64,000 nucleotides of DNA from Archangium lansingense (GTDB lineage Bacteria; Myxococcota; Myxococcia; Myxococcales; Myxococcaceae): assembly GCF_026626635.1 (NCBI RefSeq), contig NZ_JAPNKA010000001.1:4340001-4404000 (forward strand). The letters are read 5' to 3'. Made by a program: the position numbers and the translations under genes. Positions 1 through 7,739 of the stretch are shown piece after piece (the first letter of the stretch is position 1; each line of letters begins with the position of its first letter). The notes under the pieces were generated by a model. That model was not told where the DNA came from, ran no database searches, and saw only the letters and a program-made list of their open reading frames with translations.

Positions 1-169
1 TGCTCTGAACGGAGGTCGTGGTGATGATGGGCCAGCTCACGTCTTGGCCCTTGTAGGTACCCGTGCATTCGCCCTCGGGCTCGGGCACCGGTTGATACAG
101 ATTACAAGCGGCGGTGAGCAGAGCGCAGGCCAGCCACGGAAGCAGGGGGCGCGGTGAGGAACGGGTCAT
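1..169 (-). CDS. Lipoprotein, N-terminal part only (window edge)
   Basis: The reading frame starts at an ATG at 169 and runs leftward off the window. It opens with a signal peptide ending in a lipobox (LLTAAC), so the protein should be lipid-anchored in the envelope. After the Cys comes a Pro/Glu-rich stretch and then GECTGTYKGQDVSWPI. The lipoprotein at 33148-33747 has the matching segment GECTGTHLGRSVTWPL at the same place, so the two are paralogues. No function is recognised. The start is supported by the signal peptide immediately following it. Confidence 0.75.
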   Translation of the reverse strand, partial: MTRSSPRPLLPWLACALLTAACNLYQPVPEPEGECTGTYKGQDVSWPIITTTSVQS

Positions 170-780
170 GCTCCCATCCTAATTCCCCTCAAGTAAGTCA
201 GATTTCCAGAGAGGGATTGACTGGCTCAATTAAGACAAACCGATGGGCCGTGTGAACACTCTCCCGGAAGCCCGGGAATCAACAGAGGAGGGACGCGACG
301 GCGGGTTCGATTCCCGCCACTTCCAGCCGTGCAGCCCCCTTTGGGCACACGCCGGCCCATGCGGCGCAGCAGGGGCGTGGGTTTTCTGGGGCACTGCGAC
401 GGCTTACGGAGTGGGCCTCCGCCCAGACCTCGAGCTCCTGGCGGGTCGAGAATGAACGCTCGTCAGGGACGGCATGACGGGTCGCCGACTCCAACTGCGT
501 CGAGCATCGGACGCATAGCGGCGCTCCGGCACACCGGCGACCTTCCGCTTCTTATGATGAGAAGGAAGGGGCACCGCCCTGAGGTCCCTGGAGGTCGAGC
601 CATCCACACCCGCTCAGAGGTCAAGGGAGTTCTCCCGCCGCTTCGGCAGCCCCGGAGCGAGAAAGCACGGTCCCCGAACACCCTCTTTCTGGTGTCCACG
701 GACCTCCGTCGTCAGCTCGAAGGTGGAATCGAGACGCTGGAGCTTGCTCACGCGCGCTACGTCCTCCTGGAGAAGGCCCT
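170..780. other. Region without a confident gene; T-arm-like scar inside
   Basis: This stretch has no recognisable gene. A plus-strand frame (329-838) ends in a helical-looking segment (TDLRRQLEGGIETLELAHAR) just before the membrane-protein gene at 781, in another frame. That could be the true N-terminus of that gene, separated by a frameshift near 800. The T-arm-like motif at 300-325 is listed separately. Confidence 0.4.
300..325 (+). other. tRNA/tmRNA 3'-end-like T-arm motif (possible att scar)
   Basis: A perfect 6-bp stem, GGCGGG/CCCGCC, closes the loop TTCGATT and is followed by acttcca, as in the T-arm and 3' acceptor strand of a tRNA or tmRNA. No 5' acceptor strand or anticodon arm is found upstream, so this is not a complete RNA gene. 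Similar motifs occur at 6000, 21004, 31771, 43255 and 53732, two of them at apparent element ends. It is best read as a leftover integrase target. Confidence 0.45.
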
Positions 781-1593
781 GTGCGAGAAGCACTGGCAAG
801 AGGCGGTGCAGGAGCGGTGGGACAGCCTGGGGAGCTGATCCTCCAGGAGCCAGAGTGTGAGGAGGCCCTGGCCCGCCTCCTCCATCGGGCCAAGGTGGAG
901 CGGTGGCCCGAGGCGGAGCCCACACACGCGCGAGTCCGGGAACTGGAGTTGCTCCGGACCCGGCTGGAAGCACTCACGCGCAGGCGTCTTTGCATGCCAG
1001 CGAGGTCGACGGCCCGCCTCGGGGAGGTGCTCGCCCGGCTCCATCAGTTGCTGGCCCGGACGCTTGCTCCCCCTGTCTCCTCCGAGGAGCTGCTGCTGCA
1101 TCAAGGCGCTTTCAAGTTGGACACGACGGCGACACTGCTGCTCCTGCCGTTGCTCTGCTTCCTGCCCATGCTCCTCGTCTTCTGCACGGGCTTCGTCGCG
1201 TCAGGGGGTCTGTGGCTCACCCTGAGCCAACTGGTGTGTTCCCTGATGATTCCGTTCCTTCCTTTTGTCTGCCAGATGCTCCAGCGCCATCTTTCCGGGA
1301 GGTTCTGGCTCACCCAGAAGCGACTGGTCTGGCAGCCCACGGGGAGAGACGCCATCCACATTCCCCTCCACGCCATCTGCCCTGGCGGCGTCCAGCTCCG
1401 CTTCACCGGAAGTGTGGAGGTGCGTCTGGTGGATGGGCGCCAGCTCCGCCTCGACTTCATCCGGGGCGCGAAACAGCTCGTTGCCCTGCTGGAGAGGTAC
1501 GGCCCAGCCTCGCGGCCTGTCGCGTCTCGCGCGGGCACTCGACCGCGTGCTCGCGGCTTGCGCCAGGCTCAAAGACGCCGTGGAACCTCGTGA
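781..1593 (+). CDS. Hypothetical membrane protein, probably frameshifted and C-terminally truncated
   Basis: This 270-residue frame opens at a GTG and has no recognised family. An N-terminal helical, Glu/Arg-rich region is followed by two hydrophobic segments around residues 118-165, then a basic, soluble, PH-like part (FWLTQKRLVWQP, then RLVDGRQLRLDF). The natural sequence seems to stop near KQLVALLERYG. The remaining roughly 30 residues are Arg-rich and overlap an antisense IS91-type fragment, so the original C-terminus was probably lost to that insertion. A likely N-terminal exon-like segment in another frame (up to 838) suggests a frameshift as well. Confidence 0.45.
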   Translation: MREALARGGAGAVGQPGELILQEPECEEALARLLHRAKVERWPEAEPTHARVRELELLRTRLEALTRRRLCMPARSTARLGEVLARLHQLLARTLAPPVSSEELLLHQGAFKLDTTATLLLLPLLCFLPMLLVFCTGFVASGGLWLTLSQLVCSLMIPFLPFVCQMLQRHLSGRFWLTQKRLVWQPTGRDAIHIPLHAICPGGVQLRFTGSVEVRLVDGRQLRLDFIRGAKQLVALLERYGPASRPVASRAGTRPRARGLRQAQRRRGTS

Positions 1594-1693
1594 GGTTTGT
1601 CCGAGGCGGAGGCACCAGGGACGCCACACGCCGTAACAGTTCCAGCCCGGTAAAGAAGAGGTGCGTGGTGCCGTCCGGCAGCGGGCGCTTCAT
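1535..1693 (-). pseudogene. IS91-type transposase fragment
   Basis: The frame begins MKRPLPDGTTHLFFTGLELL and continues with PPPRTNLTRFHGVF, a conserved stretch near the C-terminal part of IS91-family (Y2 HUH) transposases. No HUH motif, catalytic tyrosines or other transposase regions are present next to it. It lies antisense to the end of the truncated gene at 781-1593. Two more pieces of the same transposase type occur at 5291-5509 and 39137-39425. Confidence 0.65.
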
Positions 1694-2087
1694 CCGCCAG
1701 GCTCAAGCCCCTTTGACCAGGTGGGTGCCTGCTTGTCCGCTGAGCTTCAAAGGCACCTGCGCACGTTGGAAGAATGGGACGAGCAATACCTTGTGAAGCA
1801 AGGTGTTGATGGTCACCAGGAAGCGCAGGTTCCTGGTCATGGGTCGCCGGGAGTTGCCTGACTTCAAGACCACTCCCTGAGATGGGTGTGGCCGAGAAGT
1901 TGAGGGGGGGAGAGTGCGCCGGTGGAGTCCACGGTCGCGCGCGTCCTGAAAAGACGGAAGGCCCACCAGTAGCGGCTGGAGGGCCCTCCTTGGAGGCGCG
2001 CCCTGGTGTGCGAGAGGGGCGAGCCGGTGAGGAAGAGGTAGCGCACTCCGGGGCGCGGCGCCAGAAGCCGGCGCGCGCAGGAGTGAC
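1694..2087. other. Non-coding or decayed stretch between IS fragments
   Basis: No gene is recognised here. Short frames exist on both strands, but none has a start, RBS and composition that would support a call. The left end of the IS21-type element should lie inside this stretch. I could not place its terminal inverted repeat by eye. Confidence 0.35.
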
Positions 2088-2546
2088 GTGGAGGCGCTGC
2101 GCTTCGTGGTGTGCGGCCGGCCCGAGTGTCGGCAGGTGTTCTTCCTCTGCTCTGCGTGCGACCGTGGCCAGCGCTACTGCGGGCCGCCGTGCAGTCGAAG
2201 GGCGCGGGCGGAGTCAATGCGCGCGGCTGGTGCGCGCTACCAGCGCACCCGGGACGGACGGCACGCGCATGCCGCGCGGCAGGCGGCCTGGCGGGAGCGG
2301 CGGCGAGAGAAAGTGACGCATCAGTCTCCCGCTGCCGTGGCGCGGACAGCCAGTGTGCCCGTCGCGCCGGCCCCGGCCGCCACGCAGGTGGCCGCGGAGC
2401 CGAGCGCAGCGAGGCCACTGCCGCATGCACCGCCGCCCTCCATCCCCGCCTGCACCTCGTGCGGGCGTCAGAGTCCCTTCCTGCGCCACACCACGCTTGC
2501 GCGCACCCACGTGGGCCGGCGCTTCAGGGCTGCCCGTCCGCCGTGA
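2088..2546 (+). CDS. IS21-associated zinc-finger-like accessory protein
   Basis: This 152-residue protein starts at GTG and ends 9 bp before istA. Near the N-terminus it has cysteines spaced like a zinc-binding cluster (CGRPEC, then CSACDRGQRYCGPPC), followed by an Arg-rich segment (YQRTRDGRHAHAARQAAWRE) and a CTSC near the end. Small proteins with this Cys cluster and Arg-rich helix are known to me as passengers next to IS21-like transposases. Their role is not established; DNA binding or transposition control is a guess. The position and close spacing indicate co-transcription with istA and istB. Confidence 0.6.
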   Translation: MEALRFVVCGRPECRQVFFLCSACDRGQRYCGPPCSRRARAESMRAAGARYQRTRDGRHAHAARQAAWRERRREKVTHQSPAAVARTASVPVAPAPAATQVAAEPSAARPLPHAPPPSIPACTSCGRQSPFLRHTTLARTHVGRRFRAARPP

Positions 2547-2555
2547 GGTGGGCCC

Positions 2556-4070
2556 ATGATTTCCCCCGAACTCGCCGCCCGCATCCGCCGACTGCACTTC
2601 GCCGAGCACTGGAAGGTGGGCACCATCTGCTCCGAGCTGAGCGTGCACCACGACACCGTCCGGCGCGCCCTGACGCTCGAGCGCGTCAGCGGCACGGGGG
2701 TGAAGTCCGTCAGGCCCACGCTGCTGGATGCCTACAAGGGCTTCATCCAAGCCACCCTGGAGGCCCACCCACGCCTCACCGCCATGCGCCTCTTCCACAT
2801 GGTGAAGGCGCGCGGCTACGTGGGTGGCCCGCTCCAGGTGCGCCGCTACGTGCGCACGGTGCGTCCCACCTCTCGCGCCGAGGCCTTCCTGCGCCGCAGC
2901 ACGCTTCCGGGCGAGGAGGCCCAGGTGGATTGGGGACACTTCGGCACGCTGTCCGTGGGCAACACGCGCCGCCCTCTGTGCTGCTTCGTCATGGTGCTGG
3001 GCCACAGCCGCGCCCTCTACGCGCGCTTCTTCCTCGACATGACGCTGGAGAGCTTCCTCAGGGGCCACGTGCTGGCCTTCCAGGCGCTGGGGGGCGTGCC
3101 GCGCGCGCTGCTGTACGACAACTTGAAGTCCGTGGTGCTCGAGCGCGCCGGCGACGCCATCCGCTTCCACCCGCGCCTGCTGGAATTGGCCGGCCACTAC
3201 CACTTCGCACCCAAGCCCTGCGCCCCCTACCGCGGCAACGAGAAGGGCAAGGTGGAGCGCACCATCCGCTACCTGCGCGACTCCTTCTTCGCCGCGCGCA
3301 CCTTCAGCGGCGTGGATGACCTCAACTCTCAAGCGGCGCGGTGGGCGGCCGAGGTGGCCCACGCGCGCCAATTGCCCGGCGACGTCACCGGGCGCACCGT
3401 CGCCACGGCCCTCGAGGAGGAACGCCCGCGGCTGCTGCCCCTGCCCGCACACCCGTTTCCCACGGACGTGGTGCGCCCCGTCGCCTCCGGCAAGACGCCC
3501 TACGTGCGCTTCGACTCCAACGACTACTCCATTCCACACACCCTGGTGAAGAAGCCCCTCACCCTGGTGGCCTCCGAGACACGCGTACGCGTACTGGACG
3601 GCTCCGAGGAGGTGGCCTCCCACCCGCGCTGCTTCGAGAAGGGCCGCACCCTGGAGCAGCCCGGCCACCTCGCCGCCCTCGCCGACGCCAAGGCCCGCGC
3701 GCACGAGCTGCGCGGCCGGGACTTGCTGCGCGCCTCCTGCCAGCAGGCGGAGGGCTTCCTCGCTGCCCTCGCTCAGCGCGATGTCTCGCTGTCACACCAC
3801 ACGGCGCAGTTGCTGAAGTTACTGGAGCTCCACGGCGCACGTGCCCTGGATGAGGCCCTCGCCGAGGCCCTGCGCAAGGGGGCGGTGAGCGCCCCCGCCG
3901 TGGCCCACCTCCTGGAGCAGCGCGCTCGCCGCCAGCGTCAGCCTCCACCACTCACCGTGGTGCTGCCGGATGACCCGCGCATCGCCGCCTCCCGCACCCG
4001 CCCCCACTCCCTCGCCGACTATGACCGCCTCCTTAACAAGGACTCCGCCGATGACGACTCCACTCGCTGA
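2556..4070 (+). CDS. istA: IS21-family transposase IstA
   Basis: IstA is the DDE integrase-type transposase of IS21 elements, which cuts and joins the transposon ends. The 504-residue protein is typical in length. An N-terminal helix-turn-helix (residues about 7-45, VGTICSELSVHHDTVRRAL) precedes an rve catalytic core. The likely catalytic residues are Asp125 (QVDWGHFG), Asp188 (LLYDNLKS) and Glu234 (GNEKGKVER). The C-terminal half carries the usual DNA-binding region. The start ATG at 2556 lies 9 bp after the accessory gene. The 3' end overlaps istB by 20 bp, as is common in this family. Confidence 0.93.
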   Translation: MISPELAARIRRLHFAEHWKVGTICSELSVHHDTVRRALTLERVSGTGVKSVRPTLLDAYKGFIQATLEAHPRLTAMRLFHMVKARGYVGGPLQVRRYVRTVRPTSRAEAFLRRSTLPGEEAQVDWGHFGTLSVGNTRRPLCCFVMVLGHSRALYARFFLDMTLESFLRGHVLAFQALGGVPRALLYDNLKSVVLERAGDAIRFHPRLLELAGHYHFAPKPCAPYRGNEKGKVERTIRYLRDSFFAARTFSGVDDLNSQAARWAAEVAHARQLPGDVTGRTVATALEEERPRLLPLPAHPFPTDVVRPVASGKTPYVRFDSNDYSIPHTLVKKPLTLVASETRVRVLDGSEEVASHPRCFEKGRTLEQPGHLAALADAKARAHELRGRDLLRASCQQAEGFLAALAQRDVSLSHHTAQLLKLLELHGARALDEALAEALRKGAVSAPAVAHLLEQRARRQRQPPPLTVVLPDDPRIAASRTRPHSLADYDRLLNKDSADDDSTR

Positions 4071-4818
4071 CCGCCTGGCCTCCCTCGGGCTGCACGCCAC
4101 CTCCCAGGGCCTCGCGGACCTCATCGCCCGCGCCACCAAGGCCAGGTGGGGCGCTACCGAGATGCTGGAGCACCTGGCCGACGAGGAGCAGAAGGAACGC
4201 GGCCGCAGAAGTCTCGAGCGGCGCCTGTCTCGCAGCCGCCTTGGCCGCTTCAAGCCCATGGCGGACTACGACTGGGGATGGCCCAAGAAGATTGACCGCG
4301 AGGCCGTCGAGTCCGCCTTGCGCCTGGATTTCCTGGAGCGCGCGCGCAACGTCGTCATTGTCGCCCCTCAGGGACTGGGCAAGACGATGATCGCGCAGAA
4401 CATCGCCCACCAGGCCGTCCTCAAGGGGCACTCCGCTCTCTTCGTCACCGCCTCCCAGTTGCTGCTCGACCTGGGTGCCCAGGACACCAGCCGCGCATTG
4501 GACCGCCGCCTGCGCCACTACACCAGCCGCACCAGCCTGCTCGTCATCGACGAGATGGGCTACCTCGCCTACGACGCGCGCAACGCGGACCTCCTCTTTC
4601 AAGTCGTGGCGCGCAGGTATGAACAACGCTCATTGGTGATGACCACGAATCTGGCGTTTTCGGACTGGCCGACCATTTTTCCCAACGCCGCGTGCGCCAC
4701 CGCGCTGATTGACCGCGTCATCCACCACGCGGACGTCCTCGCTATCGAAGGCGAGAGCTACCGCCGCCGCGAGGCCGAGGAGGCCGCGACGACCAGGAGG
4801 GCGAAGTCCAAGCGCTGA
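4051..4818 (+). CDS. istB: IS21-family helper ATPase IstB
   Basis: IstB is the AAA+ ATPase (DnaC-like) that remodels target DNA and activates IstA. The 255-residue protein has a Walker A motif, APQGLGKT (about 105-112), and a Walker B, LLVIDEMGY. The family-typical MTTNLAFSDW segment follows. I chose the ATG at 4051 because it gives MTTPLADRLASLGLHA, the normal IstB N-terminus. The longer frame from 3970 adds only Pro-rich residues inside istA. Translation is probably coupled to istA through the 20-bp overlap. Confidence 0.93.
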   Translation: MTTPLADRLASLGLHATSQGLADLIARATKARWGATEMLEHLADEEQKERGRRSLERRLSRSRLGRFKPMADYDWGWPKKIDREAVESALRLDFLERARNVVIVAPQGLGKTMIAQNIAHQAVLKGHSALFVTASQLLLDLGAQDTSRALDRRLRHYTSRTSLLVIDEMGYLAYDARNADLLFQVVARRYEQRSLVMTTNLAFSDWPTIFPNAACATALIDRVIHHADVLAIEGESYRRREAEEAATTRRAKSKR

Positions 4819-5049
4819 GCCTCACCTCGGACCGGGATGCCGGACCCCCGGCACACCTCCAGCGTCCCAGTCCAAATTTCCGCGTTTCCTCGTGAACGCC
4901 AACAGCAAGGCAAGAAGGTCCAGCTCGGCTCCTGATTTGCTCCGTGAGATTGCGCGAGCGTTCTGTCGCGGACGACCGGCTCCCTTCGCCGCATCTGCAA
5001 CCCGCTCTCGTGTAGTAGAGCGGCGCGTCCACCCCTTCGGAGGAACGAA

Positions 5050-5244
5050 ATGAGCCGATTCATCTGGTACGACCTGATGTGCTCCGACCTCGCCGGTGCG
5101 AAGGCTTTCTATTCGGACATCATCGGCTGGAAGACCGAGAAGTTTCCGGGCGGCGACTACGAGCTGCTGAAGGCCGGCGACCGGGGCGTCGGGGGCGTCA
5201 TGGCTCTGCCCAACGAGCTGAAGCGCGCTCCCTCAAGCAGGTGA
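5050..5244 (+). pseudogene. VOC/glyoxalase-like protein, truncated by an IS91-type fragment
   Basis: The N-terminus reads MSRFIWYDLMCSDLAGAKAF and continues YSDIIGWKTE, the first half of a vicinal-oxygen-chelate (glyoxalase/bleomycin resistance) domain. The match stops around VMALPNELK, after about 55 residues, where VOC proteins usually run to 120-260. The next bases begin an IS91 transposase C-terminus. A good RBS (GGAGG, 5040-5044) precedes the ATG, so the gene was once real. Only half of one module remains, so no activity is expected. Confidence 0.75.
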
Positions 5245-5290
5245 GGAGGAGGAGAGCGCGGGGCTTGAGGCAGCGGCCAGGAAGGAGCGG

Positions 5291-5509
5291 ATGAAGGAGA
5301 GGACACCGCGAGGAGACTGGGCCGAGTTGCGCAGGAGGACGTTCGACTTCGACGTGTTCGGCTGCGTGAGGTGTGGAGGCAGGCGGAGTGTATTTGCGTA
5401 CGTGAAGGGGGCTTCCGGGGGGCGGGCGATTCTGGAGCACCTGGGCTTGACCACGGCATGTGCGAAGTTGGCCCCGGCACGAGGGCCACCCCAGGCCGCG
5501 TGGTGTTGA
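5291..5509 (+). pseudogene. IS91-type transposase C-terminal fragment
   Basis: The 72-residue frame ends with CVRCGGRRSVFAYVKG, ILEHLGLTTA and ARGPPQAAWC-stop, which is the conserved C-terminus of IS91-family transposases including its CxxC. The N-terminal two thirds, with the HUH and Tyr motifs, are missing. It directly follows the broken VOC gene, so the join is the scar of an insertion or one-ended transposition. The fragment at 39137-39425 ends in nearly the same words. Confidence 0.8.
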
Positions 5510-5704
5510 GGCTCAAGACAGCCAACAGGCCCCTGCCACGCACCTGATAGGAGCGCGGCCTGGGCAGGCGTGTACCCCAAGGGCGCTGCGCGGCCTGTCC
5601 ACCGGCCGGGCGCATCGCTCGGGCGGCCCCGTCAGCGGCTCTCCTCGGCCCCTCTGCACCTTCTCTCCCCCTCAACAGGGCCCCCATCCCTCTTATGCGC
5701 CTCG

Positions 5705-5932
5705 GCAGTGGAAGCGCTCAGGGCTCACAGGCACCTGCGCGGCCCCTACGTGTTGATGCGTGGCGTACCGCTCAAGGCGATCCAGGAGTTGATGGGGCAC
5801 GCGACCATCGAGATGACAGAGCGGTATGCCCACCTGTCCCCCGAGGTACGGGCGAGCGCAGTGCAGCAGCTCGACCTCCCTGTGCCCCACCTCCAAGCCG
5901 CTCCGGCCAGAAGCGCCGAAGGGGCACACTGA
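5705..5932 (+). pseudogene. Tyrosine recombinase C-terminal remnant
   Basis: Only the last part of a phage-type integrase remains: GVPLKAIQELMGHATIEMTE followed by RYAHLSPEVRASAVQQLD. It has the box II His (LMGH) and the catalytic Tyr (RYAHLSP). The Arg and His-x-x-Arg portions and the N-terminal domains are missing, and the upstream frame is not integrase-like. It lies 68 bp left of the direct repeat at 6000, so it may be the trace of an earlier element that used the same site. Confidence 0.75.
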
Positions 5933-5999
5933 GGGCACATGCGGAAACGAGGGCAAAGAAAAAGCCCAGCAATCCCTCGGGATTGCTGAGCTTCTGAGT
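5933..5999 (-). terminator. Hairpin plus T-run, reading leftward
   Basis: A 10-bp perfect stem, CAGCAATCCC/GGGATTGCTG, at 5967-5988 is followed on the minus strand by GGGCTTTTTCTTT, the layout of an intrinsic terminator. On that strand it lies just after the T-arm-like att core at 6000-6020. It may therefore be the natural terminator of the RNA gene that supplied the core. Confidence 0.6.
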
Positions 6000-6180
6000 G
6001 TGGAGGCGGCGGGAATCGAAGCCGCTAACGGCGGATCCGCCTCCACTCGGGACCAGAGGCACATCCCCCGTTTTCCCTCTGAAAATGGGGCGCCCATCTG
6101 TCCGGGCGAGTCCATGCGCGTCCGTTCGTTTTGGTCCTTTTTTGGTCCCCTTGGACCCCTCGCCGGATGAGAGCGGAGAA
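5998..6180 (+). repeat. Island-end repeat, copy A (candidate attL and arm sites)
   Basis: Copy A starts with the T-arm-like core and continues with ACTCGGGACCAGAGGCACA, TTTTCCCTCTGAAAATGGGG, a GTCCATGCGCGTCCGTTCG block and three TTTGGTCC/TTGGACC motifs (6130-6157). Copy C, inverted at about 43079-43280, matches over nearly the whole length. Copy B at 31764-31890 matches more weakly. The right end of the island repeats the core and the TTTGGTCC motifs but not the middle. This fits an att region with integrase arm-binding sites. Confidence 0.7.
6000..6020 (+). other. Candidate attL core (21-bp direct repeat with 21004-21024)
   Basis: These 21 bases, beginning GTGGAGGCGGCGGGAATCG, are identical and in the same orientation at 21004-21024. 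The match extends imperfectly to the left through CTTCT and AGTG. Read on the minus strand it is the T-loop and acceptor end of a tRNA or tmRNA, a usual integrase target. The pair encloses about 15 kb with an integrase gene close to the right copy. Confidence 0.7.
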
Positions 6181-6502
6181 CTCTCCGGCCGTCGGTCCGT
6201 CTTCTGTCGTCAACAATCTAGCCTACTACGGCCGGGCTCTGGTTGGCCTCTACAGGCCCGATGTAGTGCGCCCGCCATGCCCCCCCGTCGTGCCTTGAAG
6301 CCTCCGGCCCGAACCTTAGCTTCTGGTGCACTGGTGGCCTTCCACTGCGCAAGGAGCCCGCCATGCCCGCCACTGCGGACCGAATGGACTACAGAGGACA
6401 ACGCTGGGGGACGGGTAAGTCCCCCATTGGACTGCGCTCGAACTGCCTAAATCCGTGCCGCCACTACAATTTCGATTTGGGCGCTCGCCTCCACCGAATC
6501 AG
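6181..6502. other. Intergenic stretch, nothing recognised
   Basis: About 320 bp separate the island-end repeat from the end of the leftward ORF at 6503. The sequence is less GC-rich than the flanks. No gene, strong hairpin or repeat was identified. Confidence 0.4.
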
Positions 6503-7138
6503 TTACGAGCCGCCTGGATTCCCAGACCGCTTAAGGTTAAGTCCATGGATGGCATCTGTGCGGAGTTTGGCGCCTACCGTAAACTCGATGATCTTTCGTT
6601 CGATGGTATCACGATCATCGTGCTTGGCCACGTAGACCTTAAGGGTCTTGGCAAGCTGCGCAATGTTCTCGCGAACCGCCATGCTTGGATTTCGACGCAA
6701 CAAATCCTGTGCTTCGTCGCGCGTGTTAAGCTCGCCAAGCTTCATCGCGAGAGCATGCAACTCCTCCATGCTCGGCCTTCTTGCGTCGGTCTTATATTCC
6801 TGCTTAGAGCCATGCGTTCGCTTGAAATGCTTTGGGTCGTGCCCCTTGTGCACGGGCACGCGCTCAACTGGCTCTGTATCGCGCCTTTCTCCAGTTAGGT
6901 TACCAAGCTGCATTTCTGGAATCGCTCCTGACCTAGAAGATGGGCTAGGCGCGGGAGCATCATTGTCTTGCGTTGGCTGACGCGCGCCCTTGTTCCGCGA
7001 GACATTTCCTGTCTCGACCAAGGAGATCTGAATATCAAACCGCCCGCTGAGGAGGCGTTCGCAGTCTTCCTCGGACATGCCCGCGATCGCTCGCGAGAGC
7101 GCTTTCAAGACCGCCTGGATGCGCTTTCGTTCATCCAT
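6503..7138 (-). CDS. Hypothetical protein in the ParB position
   Basis: This 211-residue protein is not recognised. It has an N-terminal helical part (ERKRIQAVLKALSRAIAG), a hydrophilic, Pro/Ser/Lys-rich middle (about 55-110) and a helical C-terminal half (MEELHALAMKLGELNTRDEA). No ParB CTP-binding or helix-turn-helix motif is obvious. The ATG at 7138 overlaps the TGA of parA (TGATG), so the two are translationally coupled. A partner or DNA-binding adaptor for the ParA ATPase is the natural guess from position alone. Codon use looks less GC-biased than in chromosomal neighbours. Confidence 0.65.
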   Translation of the reverse strand: MDERKRIQAVLKALSRAIAGMSEEDCERLLSGRFDIQISLVETGNVSRNKGARQPTQDNDAPAPSPSSRSGAIPEMQLGNLTGERRDTEPVERVPVHKGHDPKHFKRTHGSKQEYKTDARRPSMEELHALAMKLGELNTRDEAQDLLRRNPSMAVRENIAQLAKTLKVYVAKHDDRDTIERKIIEFTVGAKLRTDAIHGLNLKRSGNPGGS

Positions 7139-7739
7139 CACACCCGTCCCAGAAGCTCGGTGGTGAGAATCTCCAATTCATCTTGGACATCATTGTATGT
7201 CTTGCCGCTCACGTGCCGAATCACTACTGGAACTCCATTCTCCGGGGCATCCGCGTACAGTGTCTTGTTCTCGCGAACCATCTGGCTGAACGTAGAGTGT
7301 TGACCCTGAATTAGCTGGATGTACTGCTGTTGGGCCTGGATCGTCGGAATAGGCGAATTATTCCGATACGAAACCATTGTGAAGATCACGCCGAGCAGAC
7401 TGGGCGAAATAGGCTTCCACTTAGCGTCTTCCGCGTCTCCGACATACTGATTGAAATCGTCCGCGAGGTCCGTCACGTGTTTCTTCAGCGTGTCGATACC
7501 TAGCGTGGACAAATAGTCGGGCTTTGTCGGAACGATGTAGTGATCGCTCGCGACCAGCGCGTTCTTGGTGACGATGTTGAAATTGGGTGGGCAGTCCACG
7601 ATCACGAAGTCGTACGCCCCACTTCCCAAGGTCGAAAGCCCCTGCTTGAAGCGAGAGTGGACGCGCAAGTAATTGTTCCGAGTCTGCCGGGGCGAGCCAC
7701 CCGCAAGCTTGGCAGCAAGCTCAAGGTCGACGTTGATAA

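Larger units (their letters stand above)
2088..4818 (+). mobile_element. IS21-family element (three genes)
   Basis: The element contains an accessory Cys-rich gene, istA and istB, all rightward and nearly touching or overlapping. The coordinates span the genes only, because the terminal repeats could not be assigned by eye. Both transposition genes are full length with catalytic motifs intact, so the element may still be active. It sits among IS91 fragments and truncated genes. Confidence 0.75.

Noticed and set aside
2111..3319. 402-residue frame overlapping istA
   Set aside because: It lies in another frame of the IS21 genes and is Arg/His/Pro-rich. The istA frame carries the DDE residues.
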